Origin: JAAZCI01 sp046462535 | Lineage (GTDB): Bacteria > Pseudomonadota > Gammaproteobacteria > Cardiobacteriales > Wohlfahrtiimonadaceae | Assembly (NCBI GenBank): GCA_046462535.1 | Contig: JBKGVF010000003.1 | Coordinates: 1-50,109 of the forward strand | Direction: 5' to 3' | Length of the DNA stretch: 50,109 nt | Shown here: in pieces, positions 17,428-25,624 of the stretch | How the letters are laid out: the number at the start of each line of letters is the position of its first letter | Position numbering within the stretch: position 1 is the first letter of the stretch | Notes under the pieces: model-generated | The model's database searches: none | The model's input: the letters and a program-made list of their open reading frames with translations, nothing else | Told to the model about the DNA's origin: nothing | Made by a program: the position numbers and the translations under genes

Positions 17428-17991
17428 ATGGCAATAACATTTTCAGAGGCGAAGGCAATTATGGCTCAATCGGAGGAGATTATCCCTCCCGAAGCGATAG
17501 TTCGCGCCTATGATGAGATGGCAGAGGCGATCACCCAACAGTTAAGTGAGCGGGATCTCCTAATCTTTGTGGTATTAAATGGAGCCCTTATCCCAGCAGG
17601 GCATCTCCTTACTCGTTTATCCTTCCCCTTTACTTTAGGTTATCTCCATGCCTCACGCTTTCAAGGTGCCCTTGAAGGGGGGCAAGAGGTGACTTGGCGT
17701 GTCGCTCCGAGTCTGCCGGTTTCGGGGCGTACTGTCTTGGTGGTGGAAGATATCTTCGATGAGGGGCATACCTTTAAGAGTATTGTCACACGCCTTAAAG
17801 AGGAGGGAGCCGCAGCAGTCTATAGTGCAGCGTTAGTGAATAAGGTTCATAATCGGAAAGTACCTAACTTTAATGTCGATTTTATTGGGCTCGATGTGCC
17901 CGATCGATATATCTTTGGGTGTGGAATGGACTACAATGAGTATTGGCGTAATCTCCCAGGGATCTGGGCGGTTAAGGAATCAAAGGAGTAG
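17428..17991 (+). CDS. hpt: Hypoxanthine-guanine phosphoribosyltransferase
   Basis: 187 residues of the type I phosphoribosyltransferase fold. The PRPP-binding loop is TVLVVEDIFDEGHTF (102-116), with the flexible-hood N-terminus typical of the hypoxanthine-guanine group. The C-terminal IGLDVPDRYIFGCGMDYNEYWRNLPGI is the purine-recognition end of the family, as in Xanthomonas/Pseudomonas-type Hpt. It salvages hypoxanthine and guanine to IMP and GMP. A good site (GGGAG) lies five bases before the start. Its TAG overlaps a possible GTG for the next gene, but the better tolB start is six bases further on. Confidence 0.88.
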   Translation: MAITFSEAKAIMAQSEEIIPPEAIVRAYDEMAEAITQQLSERDLLIFVVLNGALIPAGHLLTRLSFPFTLGYLHASRFQGALEGGQEVTWRVAPSLPVSGRTVLVVEDIFDEGHTFKSIVTRLKEEGAAAVYSAALVNKVHNRKVPNFNVDFIGLDVPDRYIFGCGMDYNEYWRNLPGIWAVKESKE

Positions 17992-17996
17992 TGAAT

Positions 17997-19256
17997 ATGG
18001 TTAAACAGAAGCGAATGAAGATCGCTCAATGGGTGGGGATTCTTCTCCTCTCGTTGTTGACGATGATGACAGGTCAGGCGCAGCTTAAGATTGATGTGGT
18101 GAAGGCCTCCAATCAAGCGGTGCCCATCTCATTAATCGATAATAATAGTTATAGTGGCAGCCATCTGCAGATTATTCATGATGATCTAGAGCGCTCGGGC
18201 CGCTTTAAACCACGTCTTACCGGGCATCCACAGCAGTTAACGGCTATTGAAGGGGTCTCGCCTGAGATTTGGCGTGCTTCCGGAGTGAAGTATCTCACCC
18301 TCTTTAGCCATGTAGGGGGGCGTCTAGAGGTGAAGATCGCTGATGGTTTTAGTGGTGAGGTGCTTGCGGCACGGGCGTACGATTACAATACAACCCGACG
18401 TCAGGCGCACCAGATTGCTGACTTCATCTATGAGTCTATTTTAGGGGTGCCAGGGGCATTTGATTCCCGCGTTGCGTATGTCTCCCATCGGGGAGGGCGT
18501 AACTTTGCACTGGTGGTGGCCGATGCCGATGGAGCAAATCCACAGGTGGTCTTTAATAATACCAGTGGTCCTATCCTCTCCCCCGCTTGGTCCCCCGATG
18601 CACGTTACTTGGCCTATGCCTCTTTTGAGGGGAATAATGCCCATATCGTGGTGCATGAGGTGGCAACAGGGCGTCGCCATGTGGTGGTGAGTGAGGAGGG
18701 GATCAACTCTGCTCCCTCATGGTCCCCCGATGGGCAGAATTTAGTCTTTACCCTCTCGCGGGATGGTAATCCTGAGATCTATACCGCATCAGCAACAGGG
18801 GCAAATCTTCGTCGCTTAACCAATCATCCCGGAATCGATACTGAGCCGGTCTGGGCGAGCGATGGGCATATCTACTTTACCTCTGATCGTGGAGGCACAG
18901 CGCAGATCTACCGCATGAATGCCTTTGGAGGGGATGTTAAACGGATCACCTATGAAGGAAACTATAATGGCAGTGCCACCATCTCACGGGATGGGCGTTG
19001 GCTTGGAATGATGCAACGCCTCTCAGGAGGTGGCTTTGGGATCGCCGTTATGGATCTTGAAACAGGAAGAGTCACTCGCCTAACCAACGGTGGGCGTGAT
19101 GAAGGACCAAGCTTTTCTGGTAATGGGCATATGATCGTCTATTCCGATGGGCAGGGCGGATTACGGGCAATCTCTAGCGATGGTAATGTTGAGCAGCGCT
19201 TTAGAGGTGTAGGGACAGATGTTCGTAAACCCGCTTGGTCACCCAATTTACCGTAA
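17997..19256 (+). CDS. tolB: Tol-Pal system periplasmic protein TolB
   Basis: 419 residues from the ATG at 17997. A GTG at 17991 would be in frame, but the Shine-Dalgarno AAAGGAG (17982-17988) sits 2 bases from the GTG and 8 from the ATG, so the ATG is preferred. A signal peptide (MVKQKRMK plus a hydrophobic stretch ending near TGQAQ) is followed by the N-terminal TolB domain and a six-bladed propeller. The propeller has repeated P-x-WSPDG blocks, for example LSPAWSPDARYLAYAS and SAPSWSPDGQNLVFTL. It binds Pal and helps outer-membrane constriction at division. pal follows after 30 bases. TolQRA are not in the window. Confidence 0.96.
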   Translation: MVKQKRMKIAQWVGILLLSLLTMMTGQAQLKIDVVKASNQAVPISLIDNNSYSGSHLQIIHDDLERSGRFKPRLTGHPQQLTAIEGVSPEIWRASGVKYLTLFSHVGGRLEVKIADGFSGEVLAARAYDYNTTRRQAHQIADFIYESILGVPGAFDSRVAYVSHRGGRNFALVVADADGANPQVVFNNTSGPILSPAWSPDARYLAYASFEGNNAHIVVHEVATGRRHVVVSEEGINSAPSWSPDGQNLVFTLSRDGNPEIYTASATGANLRRLTNHPGIDTEPVWASDGHIYFTSDRGGTAQIYRMNAFGGDVKRITYEGNYNGSATISRDGRWLGMMQRLSGGGFGIAVMDLETGRVTRLTNGGRDEGPSFSGNGHMIVYSDGQGGLRAISSDGNVEQRFRGVGTDVRKPAWSPNLP

Positions 19257-19286
19257 ATACAATTGTTTTAAAGAAGAGGTTTTAAG

Positions 19287-19787
19287 ATGAGAAAAGCATT
19301 TTCAAGAGTTGGATTTTTAGGGGCAGTGATGCTCTTTATCTCAGCCTGTAGCTCAGTCGGTGGTGGTGCCGGGGCTGCGGGTGGTTATGGTAGTGATATC
19401 AATCCGGCAACAGGTGTGGCTAATAGTACCTATTACGATGCCGACTATGGGCAGCGAGGAACGGCTGATCGCATTATCTACTTCGATTTTGATTCCGATC
19501 GTCTCCGTCAAGAGTCCTACAACGTTGTTCAGGCTCATGCTCAAGAGCTGAAGCAGAATCCTAACCGAGGGATGTACTTAGAGGGGCATACAGATGATCG
19601 TGGCTCCCATGAGTATAATATGGGCCTTGGGGAGCGCCGTGCAAAGTCGGTGCGGGATCTCATGGTCTCTTATGGGGTGAATCCTAATCAATTGCGGGTA
19701 CGTAGCTATGGAAAGGAGCTGCCTGCAGTCTCTGGTTATGATGAGGGTGCTCGTGCCCAAAATCGCCGTGTTGAGTTGGTCTATTAA
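19287..19787 (+). CDS. pal: Peptidoglycan-associated lipoprotein Pal
   Basis: 166 residues. The lipobox FISAC puts the lipidated cysteine at residue 21, followed by a Gly/Ser-rich linker (22-60). An OmpA-like domain starts at IIYFDFDSDRL (63-73). The peptidoglycan-binding residues are in GHTDDRGSHEYNMGLGERRA and AQNRRVELVY. It anchors the outer membrane to peptidoglycan and partners with TolB, encoded just upstream. CpoB/YbgF, which usually follows, is missing here, and a terminator and msbA come next. The start is preceded by GAGG in a good position. Confidence 0.96.
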   Translation: MRKAFSRVGFLGAVMLFISACSSVGGGAGAAGGYGSDINPATGVANSTYYDADYGQRGTADRIIYFDFDSDRLRQESYNVVQAHAQELKQNPNRGMYLEGHTDDRGSHEYNMGLGERRAKSVRDLMVSYGVNPNQLRVRSYGKELPAVSGYDEGARAQNRRVELVY

Positions 19788-19830
19788 CCCTACTGTTGCG
19801 TATCAATGACGTTAACAATTAATAAAAGAG

Positions 19831-19862
19831 AAGCACTCAAGAGGTTCTGAGTGCTTTTCTTA
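19831..19862 (+). terminator. Rho-independent terminator after pal
   Basis: AAGCACTCA (19831-19839) pairs perfectly with TGAGTGCTT (19848-19856) around an 8-base loop, followed by TTCTTATT. It ends the hpt-tolB-pal transcript just before msbA. Confidence 0.85.
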
Positions 19863-19884
19863 TTCATGAGGTTGTTGAATATCT

Positions 19885-21630
19885 GTGGCTAAAAAAGCAA
19901 AAAGTGTGGCGCTCTATCGGCGTCTTCTCTCCTATACCTTCCGTCATCCCTTTATTCTGATTGGCTCGATGTTGGCTATTGCCCTCTCTGGGTTATCGGA
20001 GGCAGGGCTCTTCTATCTCTTAAAGCCGATCTTAGATGAGGGATTTGTAGGGCAGAATCGAGCCTTTATTCAGATTATGCCCTGGCTGATTGTCGGGGTC
20101 TTTCTTCTGATGAGCCTCTTTAGCTTTTTAGGGAATGTAGGAATGCAGTGGATTGCGCAGAAGGTGGTCAATATCCTGCGCAGTGAGATGTTCGATAAGC
20201 TCCTAACCCTCCCCTTAAAGGAGTATAACAAGAGCACCTCGGGGGCCTATCTCTCTAAATTGACCTACGATGTGAATCAGTTAATGACCATTAGCTCAAC
20301 AGCGCTTGTTACATTGATTCGAGATGTGGCCACCATTATCGGGTTAGTGACGGTGATGTTTATTCATAATTGGAAGCTAAGCCTCATCATTATGTTAATC
20401 ACCCCCTTTATTGCTCTGCTGCTCACAACATTAGCTAAAGTGTTGCGTAGCCTCTCCCGCACGGTGCAGAGTGAAGTGGGGGAGCTTAACCATATTACTG
20501 AAGAGACGATCCGAGGCCATCGGGAGATTAAGCTCTTCTCAGCCTATGAGGCGGTTGCTAAACGTTTTCGTGCTGTGAATCATAAAATCCGTAAGCTCAA
20601 TCTTAAGATTATGGTCTTTACAGAGCTCGCAAGTCCCCTATCACAATTTCTCTTAGTGGTGTGTGTGGCGATTCTTATCCGCTACTCCTCACAACAGGCA
20701 CTTGAGGGGAGCTTTACTGTGGGGGGCTTTCTCTCCATGTTGGCTGCTATGATTGGATTGCTCAATCCGATCAAGCGATTAACCCGTCTAAGTGAGGCGC
20801 TACAGCGGGGATTGGCGGGGGCAGAGAGTGTCTTTGCCCTGATTGATGCCCCGCTTGAGGAGAATAATCCTCGCCATCCTATTGAGAACTTTAAAGGGCG
20901 CATCACCTTTGAAGGGGTAAGTTTCTCCTATAATGATGATGGGCGAAAGGCATTAGATGGAATCGATCTGACCATTGATGAGAAGGAGACCATTGCCTTA
21001 GTCGGGGCATCGGGCAGTGGGAAGAGTACCTTCGCCAATCTATTAGCGCGCTTCTATCTTCCGACCGAGGGGCAAATCTTATTAGATGGGGTCCCCCTCA
21101 ATGAGATCGATCTTCATCAATACCGCTCCTATATCAGCTATGTAGGGCAGAATGTGATCCTCTTTGCCGATACCATTGCCAATAATATTGGCTTTGGTAC
21201 CCCCAATGCCACCCGTGAGGAGATTATCTGGGCGGCAGAGCAGGCAAATGCACGCACCTTTATTGAAGAGATGCCCGATGGATTTGAGACATTAATTGGG
21301 CAGGATGGGGCTCGTCTATCAGGGGGGCAGCGACAGCGAATTGCGATTGCTCGTGCACTCCTTAAGGATGCCCCCATCTTAATTCTCGATGAGGCTACCA
21401 GCAGCTTAGATAATGAGAGTGAGCACGCTATTCAAGAGGCGATTAATGCCTTAAGTGCCGATAAGACAACCCTGATTATCGCCCACCGCCTTAGCACCAT
21501 TGAGCATGCCGATCGGATTGTTGTCTTCAAAGGGGGGGAGATTGTTGAGAGTGGAACCCATGAGGGGCTCTTAGCGGCAGAAGGTGAGTATGCCAAACTC
21601 TACCAAATTAACCGCTCCGAAGAGGAGTAA
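19885..21630 (+). CDS. msbA: Lipid A export ABC transporter MsbA
   Basis: 581 residues, equal to the E. coli length of 582. The six-helix exporter domain (about 1-320) is followed by the nucleotide-binding domain. Walker A is GASGSGKST (about 374-382), the ABC signature LSGGQRQRIA (about 479-488), Walker B LILDEATSSLD, and the switch histidine is in IIAHRLSTIEHAD. It flips core-lipid A across the inner membrane, ahead of the Lpt machinery encoded elsewhere in the window. The start is a GTG; the frame is closed by TGA at 19876-19878, so no other upstream start exists. lpxK, its usual partner, is not next to it. Confidence 0.95.
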   Translation: MAKKAKSVALYRRLLSYTFRHPFILIGSMLAIALSGLSEAGLFYLLKPILDEGFVGQNRAFIQIMPWLIVGVFLLMSLFSFLGNVGMQWIAQKVVNILRSEMFDKLLTLPLKEYNKSTSGAYLSKLTYDVNQLMTISSTALVTLIRDVATIIGLVTVMFIHNWKLSLIIMLITPFIALLLTTLAKVLRSLSRTVQSEVGELNHITEETIRGHREIKLFSAYEAVAKRFRAVNHKIRKLNLKIMVFTELASPLSQFLLVVCVAILIRYSSQQALEGSFTVGGFLSMLAAMIGLLNPIKRLTRLSEALQRGLAGAESVFALIDAPLEENNPRHPIENFKGRITFEGVSFSYNDDGRKALDGIDLTIDEKETIALVGASGSGKSTFANLLARFYLPTEGQILLDGVPLNEIDLHQYRSYISYVGQNVILFADTIANNIGFGTPNATREEIIWAAEQANARTFIEEMPDGFETLIGQDGARLSGGQRQRIAIARALLKDAPILILDEATSSLDNESEHAIQEAINALSADKTTLIIAHRLSTIEHADRIVVFKGGEIVESGTHEGLLAAEGEYAKLYQINRSEEE

Positions 21631-21728
21631 TCTGTTGTTTTATTGCAAATATGTTGTTTTTTAGATACATAAAGAGGGCGATTTAAGAAGAGAGGGGAGA
21701 GTTAAGGGGAAAAAACGGCATTATTTCC

Positions 21729-21756
21729 TTGTTAGTTGTATTATTTCTGCTAAAAT
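21729..21756 (+). promoter_or_regulatory. Promoter of the OmpA-domain gene
   Basis: TTGTTA (21729-21734), a 16-base spacer and TAAAAT (21751-21756) with an extended TGC at 21748-21750. It would give a leader of about 60 bases ending in the GGAG site at 21811-21814. Confidence 0.55.
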
Positions 21757-21823
21757 CAGGTTGTGCAGATAAAAATAGTACATATGTATTTAATTTATGT
21801 TTTATAAAACGGAGATTCAATTT

Positions 21824-22345
21824 ATGAAAAAGCAATTAACAATTACAGCAATCGCTGGTCTGTTTGTTGCAACATCAGCATTTGCTCAACAAGAAGCACT
21901 TACTGATCGCCAAGGTGATGCAGTTATGGATCGCTGGGGCGACTGTGTTGTTACTTTAGATGGTACAAACGCATGTCAACCACAAGTTCAAAACGTATCA
22001 TTAGAAGCAGATGCGTTCTTTGACTTTGACAAAGCAACACTTAAGCCTGAAGGTAAAGCACGTCTCGATGAGCTCGTTGAGCAGATCCAGCGTGTTAAGC
22101 AGGTTAACGGTATCCACTTAGCAGGTCACACAGATGGTGTTGGTTCACAAGCATATAACCAAGGCCTCTCTGAGCGTCGTGCAAAAGCGGTAGAAGAGTA
22201 CTTAGTATCACGTGGTGTTTCACCAAGCATCATTACCACTGAAGGTCACGGTATGCTTAACCCTATCGTACCTAACGATACGCCCGCAAACCGTGCTAAA
22301 AACCGTCGTGTAGACGTTGTAATCAACGCTGGTAACGGTAAGTAA
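21824..22345 (+). CDS. Small OmpA-domain outer-membrane or periplasmic protein, highly expressed
   Basis: 173 residues from the ATG at 21824. This start has GGAG nine bases before it, whereas the in-frame ATG at 21797 has none and would spoil the signal peptide. The signal peptide MKKQLTITAIAGLFVATSAFA is followed by a short region with two cysteines (GDCVVTLDGTNACQ). A peptidoglycan-binding OmpA C-terminal domain follows (FFDFDKATLKPEGKARLDEL, GHTDGVGSQAYNQGLSERRA, NRAKNRRVDVVI). There is no beta-barrel and no lipobox, so how it is held is unclear. Its codons (AAC, GGT, CGT, CAA) are much more biased than those of its neighbours, which suggests an abundant envelope protein. It is monocistronic between a promoter and a terminator. 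Confidence 0.85.
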   Translation: MKKQLTITAIAGLFVATSAFAQQEALTDRQGDAVMDRWGDCVVTLDGTNACQPQVQNVSLEADAFFDFDKATLKPEGKARLDELVEQIQRVKQVNGIHLAGHTDGVGSQAYNQGLSERRAKAVEEYLVSRGVSPSIITTEGHGMLNPIVPNDTPANRAKNRRVDVVINAGNGK

Positions 22346-22376
22346 TTGCACGATTGCATTGAGTAGATAGATGAAG

Positions 22377-22409
22377 AAAAAGCACCCTCAATTGAGGGTG
22401 CTTTTTTTT
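22377..22409 (+). terminator. Rho-independent terminator after the OmpA-domain gene
   Basis: AAAGCACCCTC (22379-22389) pairs perfectly with GAGGGTGCTTT (22394-22404) across an AATT loop, followed by a run of T to 22409. It is one of the strongest terminators in the window. Confidence 0.92.
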
Positions 22410-22758
22410 ACCTCTGATGATTTAGGGATCTGATTATTGATGGTTCTGAACATCACCAGAGAATGATTGAGGGAGCGTACCCCGTAAATGCCGAAGCCCC
22501 TACACCACGACTCTTGAACGCAAACGGTTCAAGTGGAACTCTACCAGATTCTTTTAGGCTTCTGAACCTAATCAGCTTGCACACCAGATTCCTTTAAGAG
22601 ATCCAAAGTATCATACTTAGGAACAAGAGAATTAATGGTGTTTATCGCTCGAACACAACAGCAATACGCTCAATAACAATGGTGGCATACTCACCTTACT
22701 AATTCAATCGGCAGGGTAAAGATTACCCGTTCTCACCACGCCTCTTCGATTGCGTATC
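22410..22758 (+). other. 349-base stretch without an intact gene
   Basis: No recognisable gene is present. On the plus strand one frame is open from 22421 to 22597 (58 codons, possible ATG at 22463 without a ribosome site) and continues open after a single TAA to about 22700. On the minus strand short protein-like stretches appear in shifting frames. GAAGCC (22491-22496) and GGCTTC (22557-22562) are inverted around an inner stem TTGAAC/GTTCAA (22515-22533). This could be a decayed gene or mobile-element end, or a structured RNA. I could not identify a family. Confidence 0.4.
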
Positions 22759-23496
22759 TTAGCGCATCGCCCTCCCATCTGGTGGGGGAACCACTGCAAT
22801 AACAAAGCTGTAGAGCTCCTCTACCCCCGCCTGCCGTAGGCTCTGACTTAAGGTGTTGAGGGTGGTACCTGTGGTATAGACATCCTCAAAGATGAGAACG
22901 GTTTTTGATGGGGGTTCGGTTACAGTAAATGCACCCTGAAGATTCTGTAGCCGCTCGTGACGCGAGAGTCTATTTTGCCGCTGGTAACGGGGTGATTTCT
23001 TCACCCATTTAGGGGAGATATTAGGGGCTCGCTCCCCCAAAATCTGTTGCAGAATAAAGTAGAGGGGGTGATAGCCCCGTAAGGCGTAACGGAGAGGGTC
23101 CATCGGCATAGGGAGGAGAGTGAGCGGTTGGGGCAGTAGGGAGAGGAGAGCCGTTAAGTGTGGGGCGATTAGCTCGGCCACTACCCGCGCAGCAGCAGGA
23201 TTTTTCTGATACTTCATCATGGTGATGAGCTCTTTAAGGGGGGAGTGGTAGTAGCTATAGGCCATTAACCCATCAAGGTGGGGGGTGGCACTCCGAGAGC
23301 AGGAGGGGCAGAGAGCATTGAGCCCATCGCCTGTTGACATCTGACAGAGAAAACAGCGTTTCTGGAGCGCTTTGGCATCCTCATCAATGGTATTGTGGCA
23401 GCGCTGGCAGAGAGCGGTATGTGCAGGGGCTCTGCAGATTAAGCACTCGTTAGGAAAGAGAAGGGTAAGGGATGATTGTAACCACGTCAGATCCAT
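22759..23496 (-). CDS. comF: ComF family phosphoribosyltransferase-like protein
   Basis: 245 residues, the typical ComF/GntX size. An N-terminal zinc-ribbon region has cysteine pairs at 18/21, 30/33, 48/51 and 63/66. The PRPP-type loop KTVLIFEDVYTTGTTLN is at 198-214, and the intermediate RQNRLSRHERLQNLQGAF block is characteristic of the family. ComF is needed for DNA uptake in naturally competent bacteria and for growth on DNA; its chemistry is unsettled. It is the last gene of the minus-strand run, 75 bases behind the Sel1 gene. Confidence 0.9.
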   Translation of the reverse strand: MDLTWLQSSLTLLFPNECLICRAPAHTALCQRCHNTIDEDAKALQKRCFLCQMSTGDGLNALCPSCSRSATPHLDGLMAYSYYHSPLKELITMMKYQKNPAAARVVAELIAPHLTALLSLLPQPLTLLPMPMDPLRYALRGYHPLYFILQQILGERAPNISPKWVKKSPRYQRQNRLSRHERLQNLQGAFTVTEPPSKTVLIFEDVYTTGTTLNTLSQSLRQAGVEELYSFVIAVVPPPDGRAMR

Positions 23497-23571
23497 TGCT
23501 CTTCACCTTCTATCGATTAATTCAAGTGTTGTTACGATCTTCAGCTGCTCCTTAAGGCCCTCTGTTGACCT

Positions 23572-24825
23572 TTAAATCTCCTCTGCAGCAGGGAAGCGGA
23601 GGGGGGCATTAGGATCGGAGATAATATAGGATTCATGCTCCTCATCATAACGAATATTCTCTGGATTGAGTGCTTTTAAGGCTTCAAAGGTAGCGCTAAA
23701 GGGGCGATTGTAGGCACGGGCTAGGTTGGTGACAATAATATTGAGCTCATCCTGCAGTGGAATCTCACTATTTAAGGTGAGCTCTTTTGGGGGGATTACC
23801 CGTCGTGGTTTAAGTACAACGCCCCCCTCGGGAATGGCGAGTCCTTCCCGCTGTGGTCGGTAGAGGGTCTCCCCTGCTTGCCCAAGTCGGGTGGGGTAGG
23901 TACGCTCATTAGAGAGAGGGGCCTCTTGAGATGTGGGGGCACTCTCCTTAAGCTCATCCGTCTGCTCCTGAAGCGGTTTTAAGACGGTATACCCCTCTTT
24001 AAAGAGGGCACCAAAGGGGCTCTCAAGTGGGGGTGTGCTCTCCTCGCTATGAGAAGGGGTCTCCCTTGCAAGATCGGGCTGGTGAGGTAATCCGGTGGGG
24101 GTTTTAGCTCTAGCCCCTTGAGGTGTTAAGGCGGTAAAACCGGGGGGAACGGCTAGTGATGGCGCTGTTGCAGCTATCTGAGGAGGGGGTTCCTCTTTCA
24201 TCGTACGCCTCTTCTCAAGCCTCTTAAGATGCTCTGGTAGTGGTTGGCTGAGCGCACTAGGGAGAAGCCAAGCGACGGCTAACTCCAAGGGAGCAATTGC
24301 CTCGAGCCACTCCTCCGCTAGATGATAGGCGCTACTCTTCTCCTGCTCTGTAAGTTTCTGCTCAAGCGCATCACGGTAGGCGATCATATCACTCGCCCCA
24401 TGCCGTGCCGCTAAGATCGCCCATGCATAAGCACGATCCATCGCCTTTTGTGTCCCAATCCCTAATCGGGTTAGGTTAGAGGCATTATAAGCCCCATTGA
24501 TATGCCCTACATGGGCGGCCCGCTCATAGGCCTTTAAGGCGTAGTGGTAGTTTTTTGTTACCCCCTTCCCCGTCTGGTAAAGGGTCCCTAAATTATTAAG
24601 GGCATCGGGGTGACCGAGTTCAGCCAATGTGTAGAAGATTGTATAGGCGTCATGATACTGCCCTCGATCATAGGCAGCTACCCCCTCTTCAAAACTGGCC
24701 CCCTTAAGGGGTGTGAAGGTAAGAAGCAAGAGCCCACAAAGGAGCAGTGCCTTACGGCAGAGAGAAGCGGGCAAGAATGGGGTCGTGATCGCTATATCGT
24801 CGCTCATGATAGGGATGTTGCTCAC
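23572..24825 (-). CDS. Sel1-repeat (TPR-like) exported protein of unknown function
   Basis: Up to 417 residues. A hydrophobic segment (CRKALLLCGLLLLTFTPLKG, residues about 23-42) looks like a signal peptide or anchor. About three Sel1-type repeats follow (for example ALNNLGTLYQTGKGV and AYERAAHVGHINGAY, residues 45-145), then a long Pro/Glu/Thr-rich linker (about 205-340). The conserved-looking C-terminus (LNIIVTNLARAYNRPFSATFEALKALNP) recalls the terminal part of FimV-like proteins; that resemblance is only an impression. The longest frame uses GTG at 24825 and overlaps the nuclease gene by 74 bases. ATG at 24807 and TTG at 24774 are alternatives, none with a good ribosome site, so the start is uncertain. 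Sel1 proteins usually act as scaffolds. Confidence 0.65.
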   Translation of the reverse strand: MSNIPIMSDDIAITTPFLPASLCRKALLLCGLLLLTFTPLKGASFEEGVAAYDRGQYHDAYTIFYTLAELGHPDALNNLGTLYQTGKGVTKNYHYALKAYERAAHVGHINGAYNASNLTRLGIGTQKAMDRAYAWAILAARHGASDMIAYRDALEQKLTEQEKSSAYHLAEEWLEAIAPLELAVAWLLPSALSQPLPEHLKRLEKRRTMKEEPPPQIAATAPSLAVPPGFTALTPQGARAKTPTGLPHQPDLARETPSHSEESTPPLESPFGALFKEGYTVLKPLQEQTDELKESAPTSQEAPLSNERTYPTRLGQAGETLYRPQREGLAIPEGGVVLKPRRVIPPKELTLNSEIPLQDELNIIVTNLARAYNRPFSATFEALKALNPENIRYDEEHESYIISDPNAPLRFPAAEEI

Positions 24826-25624
24826 TATTAATATGGAAAACAGAGGCCTCCATCAATCGAAATGGGGCGTTATACAGAATATAGTCTAGCACAAGGGGGC
24901 GGTTGCGATGGCGATAGGTGTAGGTACCCCGTTTACCATAATCCCAGATGGGGGTGAAGGTGCCCCGATTCTCTAAGATCTTTAGCGTATTTGAGCCAGG
25001 GGTATCATTAAAATCCCCCATAATAAGGGTTGGGTGTGGTGAGCACTTTTCATTAATAAATCTCTGGATTAATGTTGCTTGTTCATGACGTTGCCGCTTC
25101 GCAACTTTGCTTGCTCGATTCGTTGTGGCATTCATCGATTTAAGGTGGAGGTTGAGGGCCCAAAAAGAGCGCCCCTCTCGCTCAACAAGGAGAGCAAGGG
25201 GGAGGCGAGAGGGGGAGTAGCGTTCGCCGCGCCCATTGATCCCCCCAGAAAAGGGGGGTGTATTGGGTGCAATGGGTTGTAGCCGTTTAGGGGTGAGGGT
25301 GTTGCGGTAGAAGAATCCTGAGCGAATATTAAAGAGGGGATCACCACCACTCTGGCCGGGAATTGGGGCGAGCTCAATATAGCGATATGCCCCGTCGGGG
25401 GCGTATCGGTTGAGGCTCTGACAGATCTGAAGGGGCAAAGAGGCGGGGAGTGGAGCATGCCACTTAGGGTGGGGTTGTAGCGCGCCGATCTCCTGAACAG
25501 CAATGAGATCTGGCATCGTTAGATCATGGAGAATAGAGTAGATAAGTCGCTCCACACGCTCCTGACTGCTCCACTCTCCAAGATTGCCTAGATTGATGGA
25601 GGCGACCGTTATGATACAACTCAT
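24752..25624 (-). CDS. Endonuclease/exonuclease/phosphatase (EEP) family protein
   Basis: 290 residues with the EEP (DNase I-like) active-site order: Asn near the start (ASINLGNLG), the metal-binding Glu in IAVQEIGAL (about 41-49), NLHLKSMNA, GDFNDTPGS (Asp and Asn pair), LDYILYN and the final SDHDPILARF. No signal peptide is evident. The family includes nucleases and phosphodiesterases. Coupling to sbcB through a four-base overlap (ATGA at 25621-25624) suggests a DNA-related role, but substrate specificity cannot be read. It ends inside the start region of the Sel1 gene. Confidence 0.85.
   Translation of the reverse strand: MSCIITVASINLGNLGEWSSQERVERLIYSILHDLTMPDLIAVQEIGALQPHPKWHAPLPASLPLQICQSLNRYAPDGAYRYIELAPIPGQSGGDPLFNIRSGFFYRNTLTPKRLQPIAPNTPPFSGGINGRGERYSPSRLPLALLVEREGRSFWALNLHLKSMNATTNRASKVAKRQRHEQATLIQRFINEKCSPHPTLIMGDFNDTPGSNTLKILENRGTFTPIWDYGKRGTYTYRHRNRPLVLDYILYNAPFRLMEASVFHINSEQHPYHERRYSDHDPILARFSLP

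Noticed and set aside
21797..21823. Upstream start of the OmpA-domain gene
   Set aside because: There is no ribosome site, and the nine extra residues would disrupt a standard signal peptide.
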